Shown here piece by piece: positions 1 through 10,599 of a stretch of 64,000 nucleotides of DNA (position 1 is the first letter of the stretch; every line of letters starts with the position of its first letter). Position numbers and translations under genes: made by a program. Source of the stretch: Rana temporaria (lineage: Eukaryota > Chordata > Amphibia > Anura > Ranidae); assembly GCF_905171775.1 (NCBI RefSeq), contig NC_053491.1:401598838-401662837 (forward strand), read 5' to 3'. The notes under the pieces are model-generated. The model was given only the letters and a program-made list of their open reading frames with translations. It had not been told where the DNA came from and did not search any database.

Positions 1-176
1 ACTGTGCCATGCCATTGTCGCCACTGTTCCATGCCAAACGCAGCCACTGTGCCATGCTATTGTTGCCACTGTGCCCATCAATTGTCGCCACTGTGCCACG
101 CCAAATGGAGCCATGTGCCATGCCATTGTCGCCACCGTGCCCATCAATTGCCACCAGTTTTCTCCTAAAATGCCGC
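1..176. repeat. GCCACTGTGCC-type minisatellite
   Basis: Imperfect tandem units of roughly 30 bases built on GCCACTGTGCCATGCC and CCCATCAATTG, with interchangeable sub-blocks. The array is cut by the window start. Reading frames over it are repeat translations and not genes. Confidence 0.6.
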
Positions 177-655
177 CAGATTGCCCCTCCCCTCCTGGCA
201 CTTACCTTTCTCGGTCAGCCATCCTCGGATCCTCCTCCACGATCCTTCGATGGAGTCCCGCCCTCGATGTCGCTTCAGCCAAACAGGTTACCGTTAACCA
301 GATCCGGTGAACCTGATTGGCTGAGATGTGTGTCAGTGTTAACCAAGGAACGCACCCCCCGTGCGTCCCCTGGTTAACTATTTCGAAGCCGATTACAGCC
401 CTCAGTCTGTAATCAGAAAGCCTATCAGAGCAGCTGGCTGTGATAGACACTTCCACAGCCAACCAGCTGCCATTATTCAGATGGCTGGCGCTCTCCAGGG
501 GGCTGGCCATCTGAATAGTGAGCAGCAGCGGCAGCGGCGATAATACATAGATTCATGCAATGCACGAATCTATGTATTGTTTTTCAGTGGCAGTGCAAGA
601 GCGAGAGGGGGCGGTGCTCCTGCGCCCTCTATGGACGCACCGCCACTGCTTCTGA
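177..655. other. Non-coding dispersed sequence with two hairpins
   Basis: No credible coding sequence. Two inverted repeats are visible. Around 474-519 an arm containing TTCAGATGGC pairs with GCCATCTGAA across a GC-rich loop. At 542-554 and 566-578 there are perfect 13-base arms (AATACATAGATTC and its complement) with an 11-base loop. These look like inner parts of an old non-autonomous DNA element whose ends I cannot place. Confidence 0.4.
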
Positions 656-660
656 CTAAT

Positions 661-770
661 GCATTCTGTATGCTGGGCTGTATATGACATGTTTCTGACC
701 TCTGCACTCTGTACGCTGAGCTGTATATGACATGCTCCTGACCAAATGCACACTTTATGCTATATTACAT
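661..770. repeat. 43-bp tandem repeat, about 2.5 copies
   Basis: Units begin at 661, 704 and 748 (the last is partial) and share GCTGTATATGACATG followed by CTGACC. The two complete units differ at only a few positions. Confidence 0.65.
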
Positions 771-837
771 AACAGGTGGAGGTTGTTAAAGAGGTTATTC
801 ACTCTGAAAAGAAAATGAAAAGTCCCTTGTTACCTCC

Positions 838-985
838 TCCCATGCTCTTCTTCAGGACTTCCCCAGAGCCTCTCCTATCCTCTGGAACTCCCTGCCCCAG
901 TCTGTCCGATCAACCCCTAACCTCTTCACCTTTAGGAGAACCCTGAAAACTCATTGATTCAGGGAAGCCTACCCCACACCCACCT
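838..985 (+). pseudogene. LINE ORF2 C-terminal scrap
   Basis: The plus-strand frame containing 883-885 reads WNSLPQSVRSTPNLFTFRRT and then LKTH before an in-frame TGA at 955-957, followed by FREAY. The pattern WNSLP...R..P.L..FRR.LKTH is the characteristic C-terminal tail of ORF2 in CR1/L2/Rex-type non-LTR retrotransposons. Only about 45 codons are recognisable and no RT motif is nearby. The clade is an inference. It may also be part of a SINE-like derivative that captured this tail. Confidence 0.4.
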
Positions 986-1074
986 AACATCTGTCCCCGA
1001 GCAACCCCCATCAAATCCTTCTCCACAGCTATAACCTTTTGTACCACCAGCAGATCACGTAGCAATTGCAATTG

Positions 1075-1240
1075 TTTGCCAGAGGTTACAGCCTATCCTT
1101 ACCACTCACTGGCTGGTTGCTAGAGGTTACGACACATAATTTATGCTTGCCGATTGGTTGCTAAAGGTTACTGAAAATTATTAGTGCTCACTGATTGGTT
1201 GCTATAGGTTAATGCACATCATTACCACTCACTGAGCAGT
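1075..1240. repeat. 41-bp tandem repeat, four diverged copies
   Basis: Units carrying TTGGTTGCTANAGGTTA recur with the AGGTTA core near 1083, 1123, 1165 and 1206, so the period is 40-42 bases. Each unit also carries a CACTCACTG-like segment. Confidence 0.65.
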
Positions 1241-1317
1241 GGAGCAATCCCAAATAATTCAGCAAGTAAAGCGGCACATTAATACACATACTACAGGAGA
1301 GGGTCAGAGAGTGCAGA

Positions 1318-1850
1318 CATACTGCACGAGATTACCAGAGACTGCGGACATACTTCACAAGATTACCAGAGATTGCAGACATACTGCACAAGATTACCAG
1401 AGACTGCGGACATACTGGAGTCTGCATGAGATTACCAGAGACTGTGACATACTGCACGAGATTACCAGAGATTGCGGACATACTGCACAAAATTACCAGA
1501 GACTGCAGACATACTGCACAAGATTACTAGAGACTGCAGACACACTGCAGGAGATTACCAGAGACTGCAGACATGCTGCACGAGATTACCAGAGACTGCG
1601 GACATACTGGAGTCTGCATGAGATTACCAGAGCCTGTGACATACTGCACTAGATTACCAGAGACTGTGGACATACTACACGAGATTACCAGAGACTGAGG
1701 ACATACTGCACGAGATTACAAGAGACTGTGGACATACTGCACGACATTACCAGAGACTGTGACATACTGCATGAAGTTACCAGAGACTGTGACATACTGC
1801 ATGAGATTACCGTGAACTGCATGAGATTACAGTTAACTACATGAGATTAC
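1318..1850. repeat. 31-bp minisatellite (GATTACCAGAGACTG)
   Basis: About 17 head-to-tail copies of a unit near 31 bases (core GATTACCAGAGACTG followed by GGACATACTGCAC), with shorter variants lacking part of the spacer and a degenerate 3' end. A 137-codon frame across it (1239-1652) only reflects a repeat length that keeps the frame open, so it is not called as a gene. Confidence 0.85.
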
Positions 1851-1869
1851 CGTGAATTGGGACCCAGAT

Positions 1870-2245
1870 GACAGTTTTGCAGAGTGCACAGAGGACACAT
1901 AAGGCTGTATTTTCGCGCTAGCCAGCAGAGAGGGGGCGGGACCGGAAACTCCACTCGGAACAGAGCAGGTGTAGTTAGAGCCAGTGATCGGAGTGGGCGC
2001 GTCAGTGGAGCTCCCAGCCCCGCCCCCGGACCTCTGTATTCCCCAGCCAGTATAGAGGGGGCGGGGCCGGGAGCTCCACTGACGCACCCACTCTGATCAC
2101 TGCTCTAACTACAGCCACTCTGTTCTGAGCATACAGGCTACATGCGGTGGGGTCAACGCGTCTGTGGAGCTCCCGGTCCCACCCCCTCACTGCTGGCTAG
2201 ATCGGGAATACAGCTTCCTGTGTCCTGTGTGCACTCTGCAAAGTC
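1870..2245. repeat. GC-rich long inverted repeat (foldback)
   Basis: Two arms of about 170-190 bases face each other around a centre near 2040. The outer left arm (TTTGCAGAGTGCACA) is matched in reverse complement at 2225-2245. The inner arms share GTGATC..GAGTGGG and GTGGAGCTCCC. Each arm has GGGGGCGGGG-type GC boxes. The right arm has about 40 extra bases. It could be a palindromic DNA element or two elements inserted in opposite directions. No coding capacity. Confidence 0.75.
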
Positions 2246-3029
2246 GGCGTCGGGGCCCCAATTCACGGGTAGCGCAGGGCCCCCTACAAAGATTGGGCCC
2301 AGGGCAAGTGCCCCATTTGCCCTGCGGTAAAGACAGCCCTGGCCGCCTCTGCTACAGCCTCCGAACGCGGCTGTTCGGTGATCCCAGCGGCTCCATCTCC
2401 AGCACCCCCACCAACTCAGACACCGAGCAGCCCCCTGGAGCTGTCAGTGCCTATGCGAGCCGGGGCCCTGAGGCACGGGGATCTGCAATGGACCAGGATC
2501 CCCGCCCGCATCACAGCAGCAGCTCAGGGACGGGGGGGTTGGGGGGAGCTCTGCAAACGGACAATATACTCGAGTATATAAGGTACAGGTAATTACAACA
2601 CCAGCATCCACATACATAAATAGAAGGGACAATGTAAATTAAACTGTGTGTGTTTAGTCTTACTTTAAGTGACTTTTTGGTATTTTTTACTTTTAGCTAT
2701 TTTCTTTTTTTTTTTGTTGTTGTTAGAATAATACTCTTGCTGTTACATATGTTTGTAAACTTTGTTTCTCTCACAATTTTTTTATGGTTTGCTTGTTTTC
2801 TTTTTTTCTGAAATTCAAATGTAGTTGCTGATGTTATATCTGCCTGGAGTTCAGCTTTAAAAAATAAACTGTACTGTGAGAAACATGGAGGCACCGCCGG
2901 GGGACCTCAGAAAAGGAGGACTGAGGCCGCTCTGCGCAAAAACCTTGCACAGGGCAGGTACGTTTAACATGTGTGTTATTAAAAAACAAAAACAAAAAAA
3001 ACCTTTGCAATAACTTTAAAATGTAACTA
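2246..3029. other. Unassigned sequence, partly dispersed repeat
   Basis: The part to about 2345 ends AAAGACAGCCCTG, which resembles a hAT terminus (CAGGGCTGTCTTT inverted), but I cannot find its partner end. 2640-2900 is AT-rich with poly-T and contains GGAGTTCAGCTTTAA, resembling the inverted end of another small element. The frames here are short and show no recognisable domain. Confidence 0.3.
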
Positions 3030-4210
3030 AACTTTAAGGCAAACAAAAATAATATATTGCAGTTTACCAATCCTTAGATGTGGTGGCTTTATTAGTTTTC
3101 CTTTTTAATGCCTTTCCCCCAAAATTTTCAGCTGGCGATCCTGCCAGTAACACATTTCCTGCCTTACAATGTCTCCACTGTGGATGGCAGAGCAACATAG
3201 ACATCTTTGGACAGCAGCGTTGTCAATCTGGGGAGAGGGTAGGGTTAGATATTGTAACAGTCACCACCATTTACGATATTCCCATTCCATCGCCCCACGA
3301 CAGCTTATCCAACTATCTACAATCCAGCAGACACGATCCGTAAGAATTCCCTCAGAGAGACGAGACATACGCTCTGTGTTCTGAGTCAAATGAATGAATA
3401 CTTTTAATGGTAACTTAGCTTTCTTATATACAGTTTTAGAAACCAAGTGAACAATGAATCAACTCCACCCACAAGGCACTTCAATACACACTCTCTTAGA
3501 CAATGACATTCAGTTGAGTTAATTATCCCCCAGATGTTCCGTCTCCGACAATAAGTGATTCACCTGCATAATACACATTCCTTTACTAAACATAATTGAC
3601 ATGCTAATTCTCTACCCCTAAAAGGAGACATCTGACCTTTAGACTGCTAACTCACAACACCTCTATCATCAATAGACTTTTCACACAAAACAGTATTAGC
3701 ATTGAAGGAGACACTCTTTTTGACCGTTTGGGGGGTCAGAATGAAATCACCTGTATAAGTCCAGATCTCCTGCAATACATGAATTATCAGTAATGTCCCA
3801 TCTCATGTAATTTATAATTAATATTTCTCAGTCACCCTATGCCCAAAAGGGGCACAGGATGACCCTAGACCCAAGAGTCATTAGTGACGCTGGCACAGGA
3901 GTACCCCCCATCCTTTAAAAGTCTTTGGGTGTCACGGGCCATTCCGTTACAGATATACTAACAGATTGACTAAATTAAAGCTGAACTCAAACACTTTTTA
4001 AACAGTGACGTCAACAGTTTTTTTTTTTTCTTTTAGGATAAATGTTTTACACAATTGAACAAAAGCTGACAATTCCAAATACCCGTGTCTCAACGCCCTA
4101 ACTGCTACTTCAACTGGACAGCTTTTTTTTCTGGTAAAGGAAGTTGACAAATAACAGACTAACTGGCCAGATCACCAGGTAAACCAGAGAGCTACAGTAG
4201 GGATTACAAG
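3030..4210. repeat. Dispersed repeat hosting a solo LTR
   Basis: The flanks 3030-3252 and 3952-4200 form one element of the same family as 42236-43245. Both contain TTAGATGTGGTGGCT after a TTGCAG..TTAC block, a CCAGTAACACAT block, an AGCAACATAGACA-like block and a downstream AAAAGCTGA..AT block. The family is AT-rich and non-coding. The LTR at 3253-3951 interrupts it. Confidence 0.6.
3253..3951 (-). mobile_element. Solo LTR (699 bp)
   Basis: It begins TGTAACAG and ends CCGTTACA, the TG...CA inverted ends of LTR retrotransposons. It is flanked by a perfect 5-bp target duplication, GATAT (3248-3252 and 3952-3956). On the minus strand a TATATAAG box lies near 3423-3432, consistent with minus orientation. 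No internal coding region or second LTR is present, so this is a solo LTR left by recombination between two LTRs. Gypsy-like affiliation is an inference from size and duplication length. Confidence 0.85.
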
Positions 4211-4869
4211 CAGCTGAATCAATACAAATTTAAGTAGTTATATTAATCCCCCCTCAATCCTACACTTGGCTCCATGTCACCTCTCCAGCACTGTCTCTGT
4301 ATGGCCTACCCCCACTGTGTATATCCATGGGCACACACAACTTGTCACAGGACCAGAATGGGTGCCTCCTTAGCACCCAGCTTGTAGGGATGAAAAGGGT
4401 TTTGCATAAATGAAGGGTGTGGTTTGCCAAAAGTCAGTAAAGGTGAACGAACGCTTTAATGTTTCAAGGAAAGTGTAACTCCACTTTCATTTAAAAAAAA
4501 GAAATACTGGTAGCTAATGAAAAAAAATCTGTATGGCATATACAATTGCAACACAAGCCATATTATAATGAAATTGTACTAAAACTTACCTTTCCTTTTC
4601 AATCTGCAGCGCGGCAATTTTCTGCAAAATGCAAAGCAATATGGCAACCTGGAGGCGTTCTGTATTCAGATGATGTATGGGACGCCCACCAGAAATGTAA
4701 TTTCCTTCTTGTGTGATTGGCTCACTGATTTACCCCAAAGTCTGCACTACAATACAAGTCAGATTTTTGGCATCTCCGCAACACAAATTTCCCTTTTCAT
4801 GAGATACCCCCAAAGGAATGCAGACCCTGCAAATTGTTGGAAGAACAACAACATGTAATATAAAGTTGC
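4211..4869. other. AT-rich sequence without recognisable genes
   Basis: No domain-bearing reading frame. The 62-codon frame at 4670-4858 has no recognisable motif. Confidence 0.3.
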
Positions 4870-5052
4870 TTTATCCCTTTCATGCCTAAGCCTATTTCTG
4901 ACATTTGGTGTTTACAAGTTAAAATTCATATTTTTTGCTAGAAAAAAATAACCCCCAAACATTATATATATATCATTAGCTGAGAGTCTAGAGAATAAAA
5001 TGGCAATTGTTGCAATATTTTATGTTACATGGTATTTGTGCAGCAGTGTTTT

Positions 5053-5480
5053 TTTTTTTTTTTCTTTTTTTTTTTTTTTCTTTTTTTTGCCACTTCAGAC
5101 TTCACCGCAGCGAGAGACTTGCTCATGATTTTATTCATAATTCCGTCTCTACATCTGGTTTAGCATCATTTGTGGTGTATTTCTTATACAAGTTTTTATA
5201 CTTGTTATTATTTTTATTATATATTTATTTATTTATTTATATTTATTTATTTATTATTTATTTTATTTTTATTTTTTTTCCTCCGTTTGGGAGACTCTCT
5301 TTTGTATTAAGTACGGAATTTTAACAGGTTTTATCCGCGTGACAAAGAGATACCCAGCACCCCTTCTCCCCCTCCCCAACTAATTCCCCCCTCCTACCCT
5401 CCCCCCCTTCCCACACCCCACCCTTGACCATCCCACGACTCCACTATAAGAATTCATTCCTATTAATTGACAATGTGTTC
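5053..5480 (-). other. L1 3' UTR and poly-A tail
   Basis: Between the ORF2 stop and the target duplication. On the coding strand it is G-rich first (5340-5430 is C-rich on plus), then a run of TAAA/TTTA-type simple repeat around 5205-5280, then about 100 bases of unique sequence and the A-tail (plus-strand T-tract 5049-5089). A plus-strand 105-codon frame here (5007-5324) is low-complexity and rejected. Confidence 0.75.
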
Positions 5481-5904
5481 CTATTCCTCTCTCAGGTTTT
5501 CTGCGAACCTCCAGGTCTTTTTAAATTCCAACCAGGGAGCCCATATATCCTTTTCCTCTACCTCGTGTTTAAAACTTCCGTATTTTAATTTCTCTCTCCT
5601 ATAAGTGTCCTCTATGGAGTCGATCCACTCCCACATTTGCGGGCTTTTCGCGTCTCTCCATTTAAGGGGGATCAATCTTTTCGCTGCGTTCAACAAATGA
5701 GGGGTCAGGGAACCCTTATACTCCTTCTCTGGAACCTCCCCCCCATGAAAGAGAACTACCCATGGGTTATCTTCCACTTCTTTTTTTGTTATTACCTTTG
5801 TCAGGGCCAAGATTTTTTTCCAATAAGCTTTAATTTTCAGGCAGTCCCACCAAAGGTGTGCCATCGTTCCTCTTAACTCACAGCCTCTCCAGCATTTCTC
5901 TGAC
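5481..5904 (-). pseudogene. L1 ORF2p C-terminal domain, frameshifted
   Basis: This is the end of ORF2p, read one frame away from the RT block. The frame switch lies near 5905-5930, where the upstream frame hits TGA at 5905-5907 just after PDKMARG. In the new frame one sees GGESEKCWRGCELRGTMAHL followed by WWDC, the degenerate zinc-knuckle of L1 ORF2p (C-C-H-C). A lysine/tryptophan-rich tail then ends FAENLREE and stop. The second L1 in this window has the cleaner form CWRCQGSKGTMLHIFWDC, so this copy has a damaged knuckle (CWRGC for CWRC). The domain is needed for L1 ribonucleoprotein activity. Confidence 0.85.
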
Positions 5905-8172
5905 TCACCCCCTGGCCATTTTATCTGGGGTAGCGTACCACCTCGTCAAACATTTGAAGTTCATCTCGGCAGTTCTTACATCTACTGCCGAGGTGTGAGT
6001 CATATTCAAGATTCTTCCTATGGTCGTTTTCCCCCTTGGGACCCCTAAGTCTGTTTCCCAATTTTGGATGTATTTTAGCGTGTCCAACTCTTCCGTTTTC
6101 TGCAAGTAATTATAGATTTTAGATATATTTCCTTTTGAGCTTTCGATGCTACACAATTGTTCCAATATAGTGTACTCCTCTTGTGACCTCAAAGGGTGTG
6201 GTAGGCGTTTGACGAATGACACTAACTGCAAATATCTCCACTCGTCGAGCGCCCTAATTCCAATCCTATATTTAATATCGTGAAGTGTCCTAATTTTACC
6301 ATCTAGTGTTATATCTTTTAGCTGTGTTCTATTTGTGATCCAATTTCCCCCTACTTCTTTTGTCCCTGGGGTGAAATATTTGTTTTCTTTTAAATCTATA
6401 AAGGGTGAATTGAATTCTGTTTTTAATTGTTTGTGAAGTCTATCCCAGATCCTCCATGCATTATGTGTAATTGTGTGTGTTGAAGAGTGTAAGGATCTAT
6501 ATTGTGGTGGATTCCAAATTAATCTCCCTAACTGTGCCCTCGCTAATGTGCATTCAATGTTTATCCATCTTTTGTCCTGGGACTCTTTAGCCCATTCTAT
6601 AACCCGTGAGAGAACCGAAGCGTTATAATACAATCTGATGTCGGGTACAGCTAATCCTCCCTTTTTCTTGGCCCGTTTTAGGGTTTGAGCAGACACCCTG
6701 TGTTTTTTATTATTCCAAATATAGTTCATTATGAGGGAGTTAATTATTTTGATGAATGACGGTGGTAGGTAAATTGGGACCATTTGAAACTTGTATAGAA
6801 TTTTTGGGATGAGAACCATTTTTACCACATTTATCCTCCCGAACCACGAAATTGGTCTATTATATATGTTTTTAATTTCACTTTTTATTTCGTTGAGCAG
6901 GGGGATAAAATTTATTCTATATATTTTCTTGATGGTATTTGCCAGTTTTATTCCCAGGTATTTTATTTCTTTTTGCCATTTGAAATTATATTTCTTCCGC
7001 AGATATTGTTCTTCTTCTTTAAGAATGTTGATATTCAGGATCTCCGTCTTTTCTGTATTCATTTTGAAGTTTGATACCTCACCATATTGTTTTAAGGTAG
7101 CTATTAACTTCGGGAGGGTGACTCTTGGGCTACTTATATAGAATAGAATATCGTCTGCGAAGGCGGATAATTTGTGCTCATCTTCTCCAACTTCTATTCC
7201 ATATATTTCTGGATTTTGTCGAACCATTGCAAGCAGGGGTTCCAATGATAAGACAAAAAGAAGGGGGGACAGGGGACAGCCCTGTCTGGTTCCATTTTGC
7301 ATCTCAAAGGGTGCGGATAAAGATCCGTTGATCTTGATCCTAGCACATGGGTGGAAATAGAGCGTTTTGATCCATTTGATCATCCTTGGGCCTATTCCTA
7401 TAAATTCTAGTGTTTGTATCATGAACCCCCAGTCTACCCTGTCAAACGCTTTCTCAGCGTCTACTGACAGGAGTAGACCGGGGGTCCCTCTTTCTTTGAT
7501 CTGCTCCATGAGAAGAAGTGCCCTAACTCCATTGTCCTTTCCCTCCCTACCAGGTATGAAACCAACCTGGTCCGGGTGGACAATGGCTGTCATTACCCCC
7601 TTCATTCGTTCGGCCAGAATTTTTGCATACAGTTTGGTATCTGCATTCAGGAGTGAGATAGGTCGGAACCCTGAACAATTCATATTGTCCTTTCCCTCTT
7701 TTTTAATAACAGTGATCGTAGCTGTTAATGCCTCTCTACTCATCTCATAGTCTAGCCCCAACCCATTGAAATATTGACATAGTCTAGGGACTAAGATGGT
7801 ACTAAACCTTTGTATGTAGGCAGACGTGAAGCCGTCTGGTCCAGGACTTTTCCCATTGGGAGCATTCCTTAAGACCTCCCTTATTTCCTGCTCGGTTATA
7901 CTTTCCTCCATTCTTTCTATCTCATGCTCTTCTATCTTCGGTAGATTGGTTTGCTGTAATACTTCCCTGATCTTATCCTTTTTTTCGGCTGGGTCCCTGA
8001 TCTTCTGTTGGACGTCGTATAGTTTTTCATAATAGCTTCTAAAGGATTCTGCTATTTTGTTTGTCGCATACACTAAGTCCCCATTCCCATTCCTAATTTT
8101 TTCGATAAAATTCCTGGTTTTCTTTTTTCTTACCATTCTGGCCAAATTTTTACTAGGTTTATTTCCCCAGAC
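5905..8172 (-). pseudogene. L1 ORF2p reverse transcriptase block
   Basis: An open frame of about 755 codons in the same frame as the endonuclease block, separated from it only by a TAA at 8173-8175. It starts in a lysine/arginine-rich linker. Canonical RT motifs follow in order: SPGPDGFTSAY, GFRPISLLNADTKLYAKILA, QVGFIPGR, LLLSVDAEKAFDRVDW (first catalytic Asp), NGTRQGCPLSPLLFVLSLEP, the FADD box at 7150-7161 (second and third Asp), then FKMNTEKTEIL and KYLGI. After the RT the L1-typical SWFGRINVVKMVLIPKILY and KKGGLAVPDIRLYY segments are seen. The RT core has all three aspartates. It ends at the frameshift near 5905. No AUG exists at its start, so this block is a piece of ORF2 and not a separate gene. 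Confidence 0.92.
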
Positions 8173-9273
8173 TTATCTTTCTCTCTCTACCCTGTCTATG
8201 AAATTCTTGGTTTCTTGCCCGGCAAGGGCTTTGTATTCATCCCTTGTTATAGTTAACTTACGGAGTGTTTCCCTCTTGTGGCCCTGTAATTTATGTTCCT
8301 GTTCCAGCCTATATATCTCCTCTTTTAATGTTTTTAGTTTACTCATTCTTGTTTTATTTTTCTTTGCCCCCTCAGCAATAAAAATCCCTCTTATATACGC
8401 TTTGTGAGCGTCCCACAGGGTTGCTCCTGTGATTCCCTCCTTGTCATTCTCCTGGAAATACCATTCCAGTTCTTTCTGTACTCTCTCGACCACATCCTCG
8501 TCCCTCAACAGACCTTCATCCAATCTCCATTCAGGAGGAATGCATTTTTGTATGGATGTACTTATTTTCATGGTTATAGGGGCGTGGTCTGATAGCGTTA
8601 TGATCTCACAACTTGCTTCGACCACCCTCTCCAAAAGTCTATGATCTACGAGGATGTAGTAGATCCTCGAGTACGTCCCATGCACAGGGGAAAAAAACGT
8701 ATAGTCTCTTGTCTTGGGGTTGAGGATTCGCCAGACATCCACCATTTGGTTTTGTATCATTTGTTTTTTCAGTAGCTTAAGGTGCTCACCGTTATTCCCC
8801 TGAGCATGGGACGTACTGTCGAGGCTCGGGCACATGCAAAAGTTAAAGTCCCCCATCAACACCACATGTCCCTTTTCAAAATATTTTAATTTTCTGAGTA
8901 TTTTACTAATATATTTAGCCGAGTTCACATTGGGTGCATATACATTTGCCAGAGTGTAGTCCTCCTCTCCTAGTTTTATTTTCAAGAACAAGAACCTCCC
9001 TTCCGGATCGTTCAATCTGTCCACCACTGTGTATCTAACTCCTCTTGCAAATCCTATGGCGACCCCCCGAGATCTCGATGAGACTGTGTCTCCATAATAC
9101 CAGACGGGATAATCAGATGAATATAGCTTGATATTAGACTCTAAGGTAATATGGGTCTCTTGTAGGTAGACTATGTCTACTTTATACTGCGTAAGTTCGG
9201 CAAGAATTTTATATCTCTTAATATGGGAGTTTAATCCTTTTACATTATATGATAAGAACTTAATATCTGCCAT
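8173..9273 (-). pseudogene. L1 ORF2p apurinic-type endonuclease block
   Basis: Starts at ATG (9271-9273) and runs 366 codons to a premature TAA (8173-8175). Residues 1-235 are the exonuclease-endonuclease-phosphatase fold that nicks target DNA for target-primed reverse transcription: SYNVKGLNS (Asn), YLQETH (Glu), VVLMGDFNF (Asp, Asn), LSDHAPI (Ser-Asp-His). The motif that is normally SRIDYIL reads SRIYYIL: residue 205 (codon 8659-8661) is Tyr instead of Asp. Aspartate 205 is a known essential residue of human L1 endonuclease, so this copy should be endonuclease-defective even if the stop were bypassed. Residues 236-366 are the basic helical linker before the RT. Confidence 0.92.
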
Positions 9274-9597
9274 TTATCTCTCTTTTTTTTTTTTTCTTTT
9301 TTTTTTTTTTTGCGTTTGAGAAGAATTCCTGTGGAGTCGTGCAGATGGTCCCCCTCCCGTTACCCCCCCTTCCCATTTCCCTCCCCCCCTTCCCCCCCTC
9401 CCCAACCCCCCCTCCCTCCCTCCCCCGCCCTGGCCCACTCTTGGCCTGGGAGCCGCTGGTAGAAGACTCCTCGCCTTCATCCTTGGCTCCTCTTTCGTGG
9501 TGGTGTTCGGGGCTCTCCCTTGGCTCCCCACTCCCTCCCCACCCCCTCCCCCCCCTCACCGTCCCGCCTCTCAAAGTTCCATGCTAGCAGAGCCCAT
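9274..9597 (-). other. L1 ORF1-ORF2 spacer, G-rich on coding strand
   Basis: The 324-base spacer has an A-tract next to ORF2 (plus T-tract 9281-9312), then about 220 bases that are almost pure C/T on plus, hence G-runs of 4-8 on the coding strand (for example 9363-9430 and 9528-9560). It contains no internal start with a credible product. Overlapping glycine/arginine-rich frames at 9260-9574 are composition artefacts. It could form G-quadruplex structure in the bicistronic RNA. Confidence 0.6.
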
Positions 9598-10599
9598 CTA
9601 TTCCACCCAATCAGGGAGTTCAGGAATTGTTAATTCCATTTTAAGGCAGAATACGTTCAGTTCCTCCGGGTACCTAAGTCGTGCTGTTTTGCCCCCCTTT
9701 ATACCTATGAGGCACGCCGGGAATCCCCATTGGTACTTAATATTTTGTGCCCGCATCAGCTCCAAGAGGGGTTTCAAGCATCTCCTCCTTGCCAGTGTTT
9801 CTTTTGCCAGATCGGAAAATATTTGTAAGTCAGTGTCTCTAAATCTCAGGGGGGGTTTTCCCCTAAGCCTGCTCCATATTTCTGCTTTATCGATGTAATT
9901 CCTGAACCTCACGACCACATCCCTTGGGCCGTATCTTTCCATCTGTTGGGGGTTCCCCACTCGGTGCACTCTCTCAATCTTAAGGGGCTTAGATTCTACC
10001 GATCTCTCTAGCAGAGGGTTAAAAATTGTGTTCATGATGCTTCTAAGGTCTTCATCCTTTTGTTCTGTCAACCCTCTGATTCTAAGGTTCTGTCGCCTAT
10101 TGCGATTCTCCTGGTCCTCAATCCTATATGCCGCCAATCTCTGATTTTCAGTCAGAGCCTTTACTTGCTTTTTCAGGGAGTTTATTTCCTGATCCTGCTC
10201 CTCTATTCTCTTTTCCGTCTCTTCCACTCTTTCACGAAGCCCTCCAAGGTCTATTCTTACCTTGTTAATTTCTGTCCTTATGATATTTTCCATGACATTT
10301 TCCATCCTCAACAGCATTGCGTTCATCTCTGCCTTTGTGGGGGGCTGTGTATCTTGGATTAATTCCTCTGCATTATTTTGCTCTTGCTCTTGCTCACTTT
10401 TTAGTGTCGTTTCACCTCTAGAGCTCTCCACACTGCCTGTTCCTACCCCTTTTTTTTTTTCAGTTTTCTTCTTGTCAGTTTTTTTTACGAGTACTGGGCT
10501 TTTAAGGCTCCCTTCCTGCGTCATGTATTGCTGTATGGAGCTGTTCCCCGAGTTATTCTTAGTTGGTTTTGTAGTGCCACCCCTCGTTGATCTATTCAT
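9598..10599 (-). CDS. L1 ORF1p, RNA-binding nucleic-acid chaperone
   Basis: A complete 333-codon frame with ATG at 10597-10599. ORF1p coats L1 RNA as trimers to form the cytoplasmic ribonucleoprotein. Residues 1-60 are basic, Ser/Thr-rich and disordered (KKTDKKKTEKKK). Residues about 93-168 form a heptad-rich coiled coil for trimerisation (LRERVEETEKRIEEQDQEIN). Residues about 170-245 are the RRM (NLRIRGL ... VERVHRVG-like segment ... DVVVRFRNY). Residues about 250-333 are the C-terminal domain with SDLAKETLARRRCLKPLLEL. Order and length match vertebrate L1 ORF1p (Transposase_22 family). The frame has no stop or frameshift, unlike ORF2. Confidence 0.93.
   Translation of the reverse strand: MNRSTRGGTTKPTKNNSGNSSIQQYMTQEGSLKSPVLVKKTDKKKTEKKKGVGTGSVESSRGETTLKSEQEQEQNNAEELIQDTQPPTKAEMNAMLLRMENVMENIIRTEINKVRIDLGGLRERVEETEKRIEEQDQEINSLKKQVKALTENQRLAAYRIEDQENRNRRQNLRIRGLTEQKDEDLRSIMNTIFNPLLERSVESKPLKIERVHRVGNPQQMERYGPRDVVVRFRNYIDKAEIWSRLRGKPPLRFRDTDLQIFSDLAKETLARRRCLKPLLELMRAQNIKYQWGFPACLIGIKGGKTARLRYPEELNVFCLKMELTIPELPDWVE

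Noticed and set aside
1239..1652. 137-codon frame with repeated ITRDC motifs
   Set aside because: Translation of a 31-base minisatellite; no family or start context.
2300..2345. hAT right terminus AAAGACAGCCCTG
   Set aside because: No matching left terminus or 8-bp duplication could be located, so no element was called.
5007..5324. 105-codon Phe/Leu/Ile-rich plus frame
   Set aside because: Runs over the L1 poly-A tail and AT simple repeat on the wrong strand.
9260..9574. Gly/Arg-rich frame linking L1 ORF1 and ORF2
   Set aside because: Produced by the G-rich spacer and A-tract; not conserved in L1 families.
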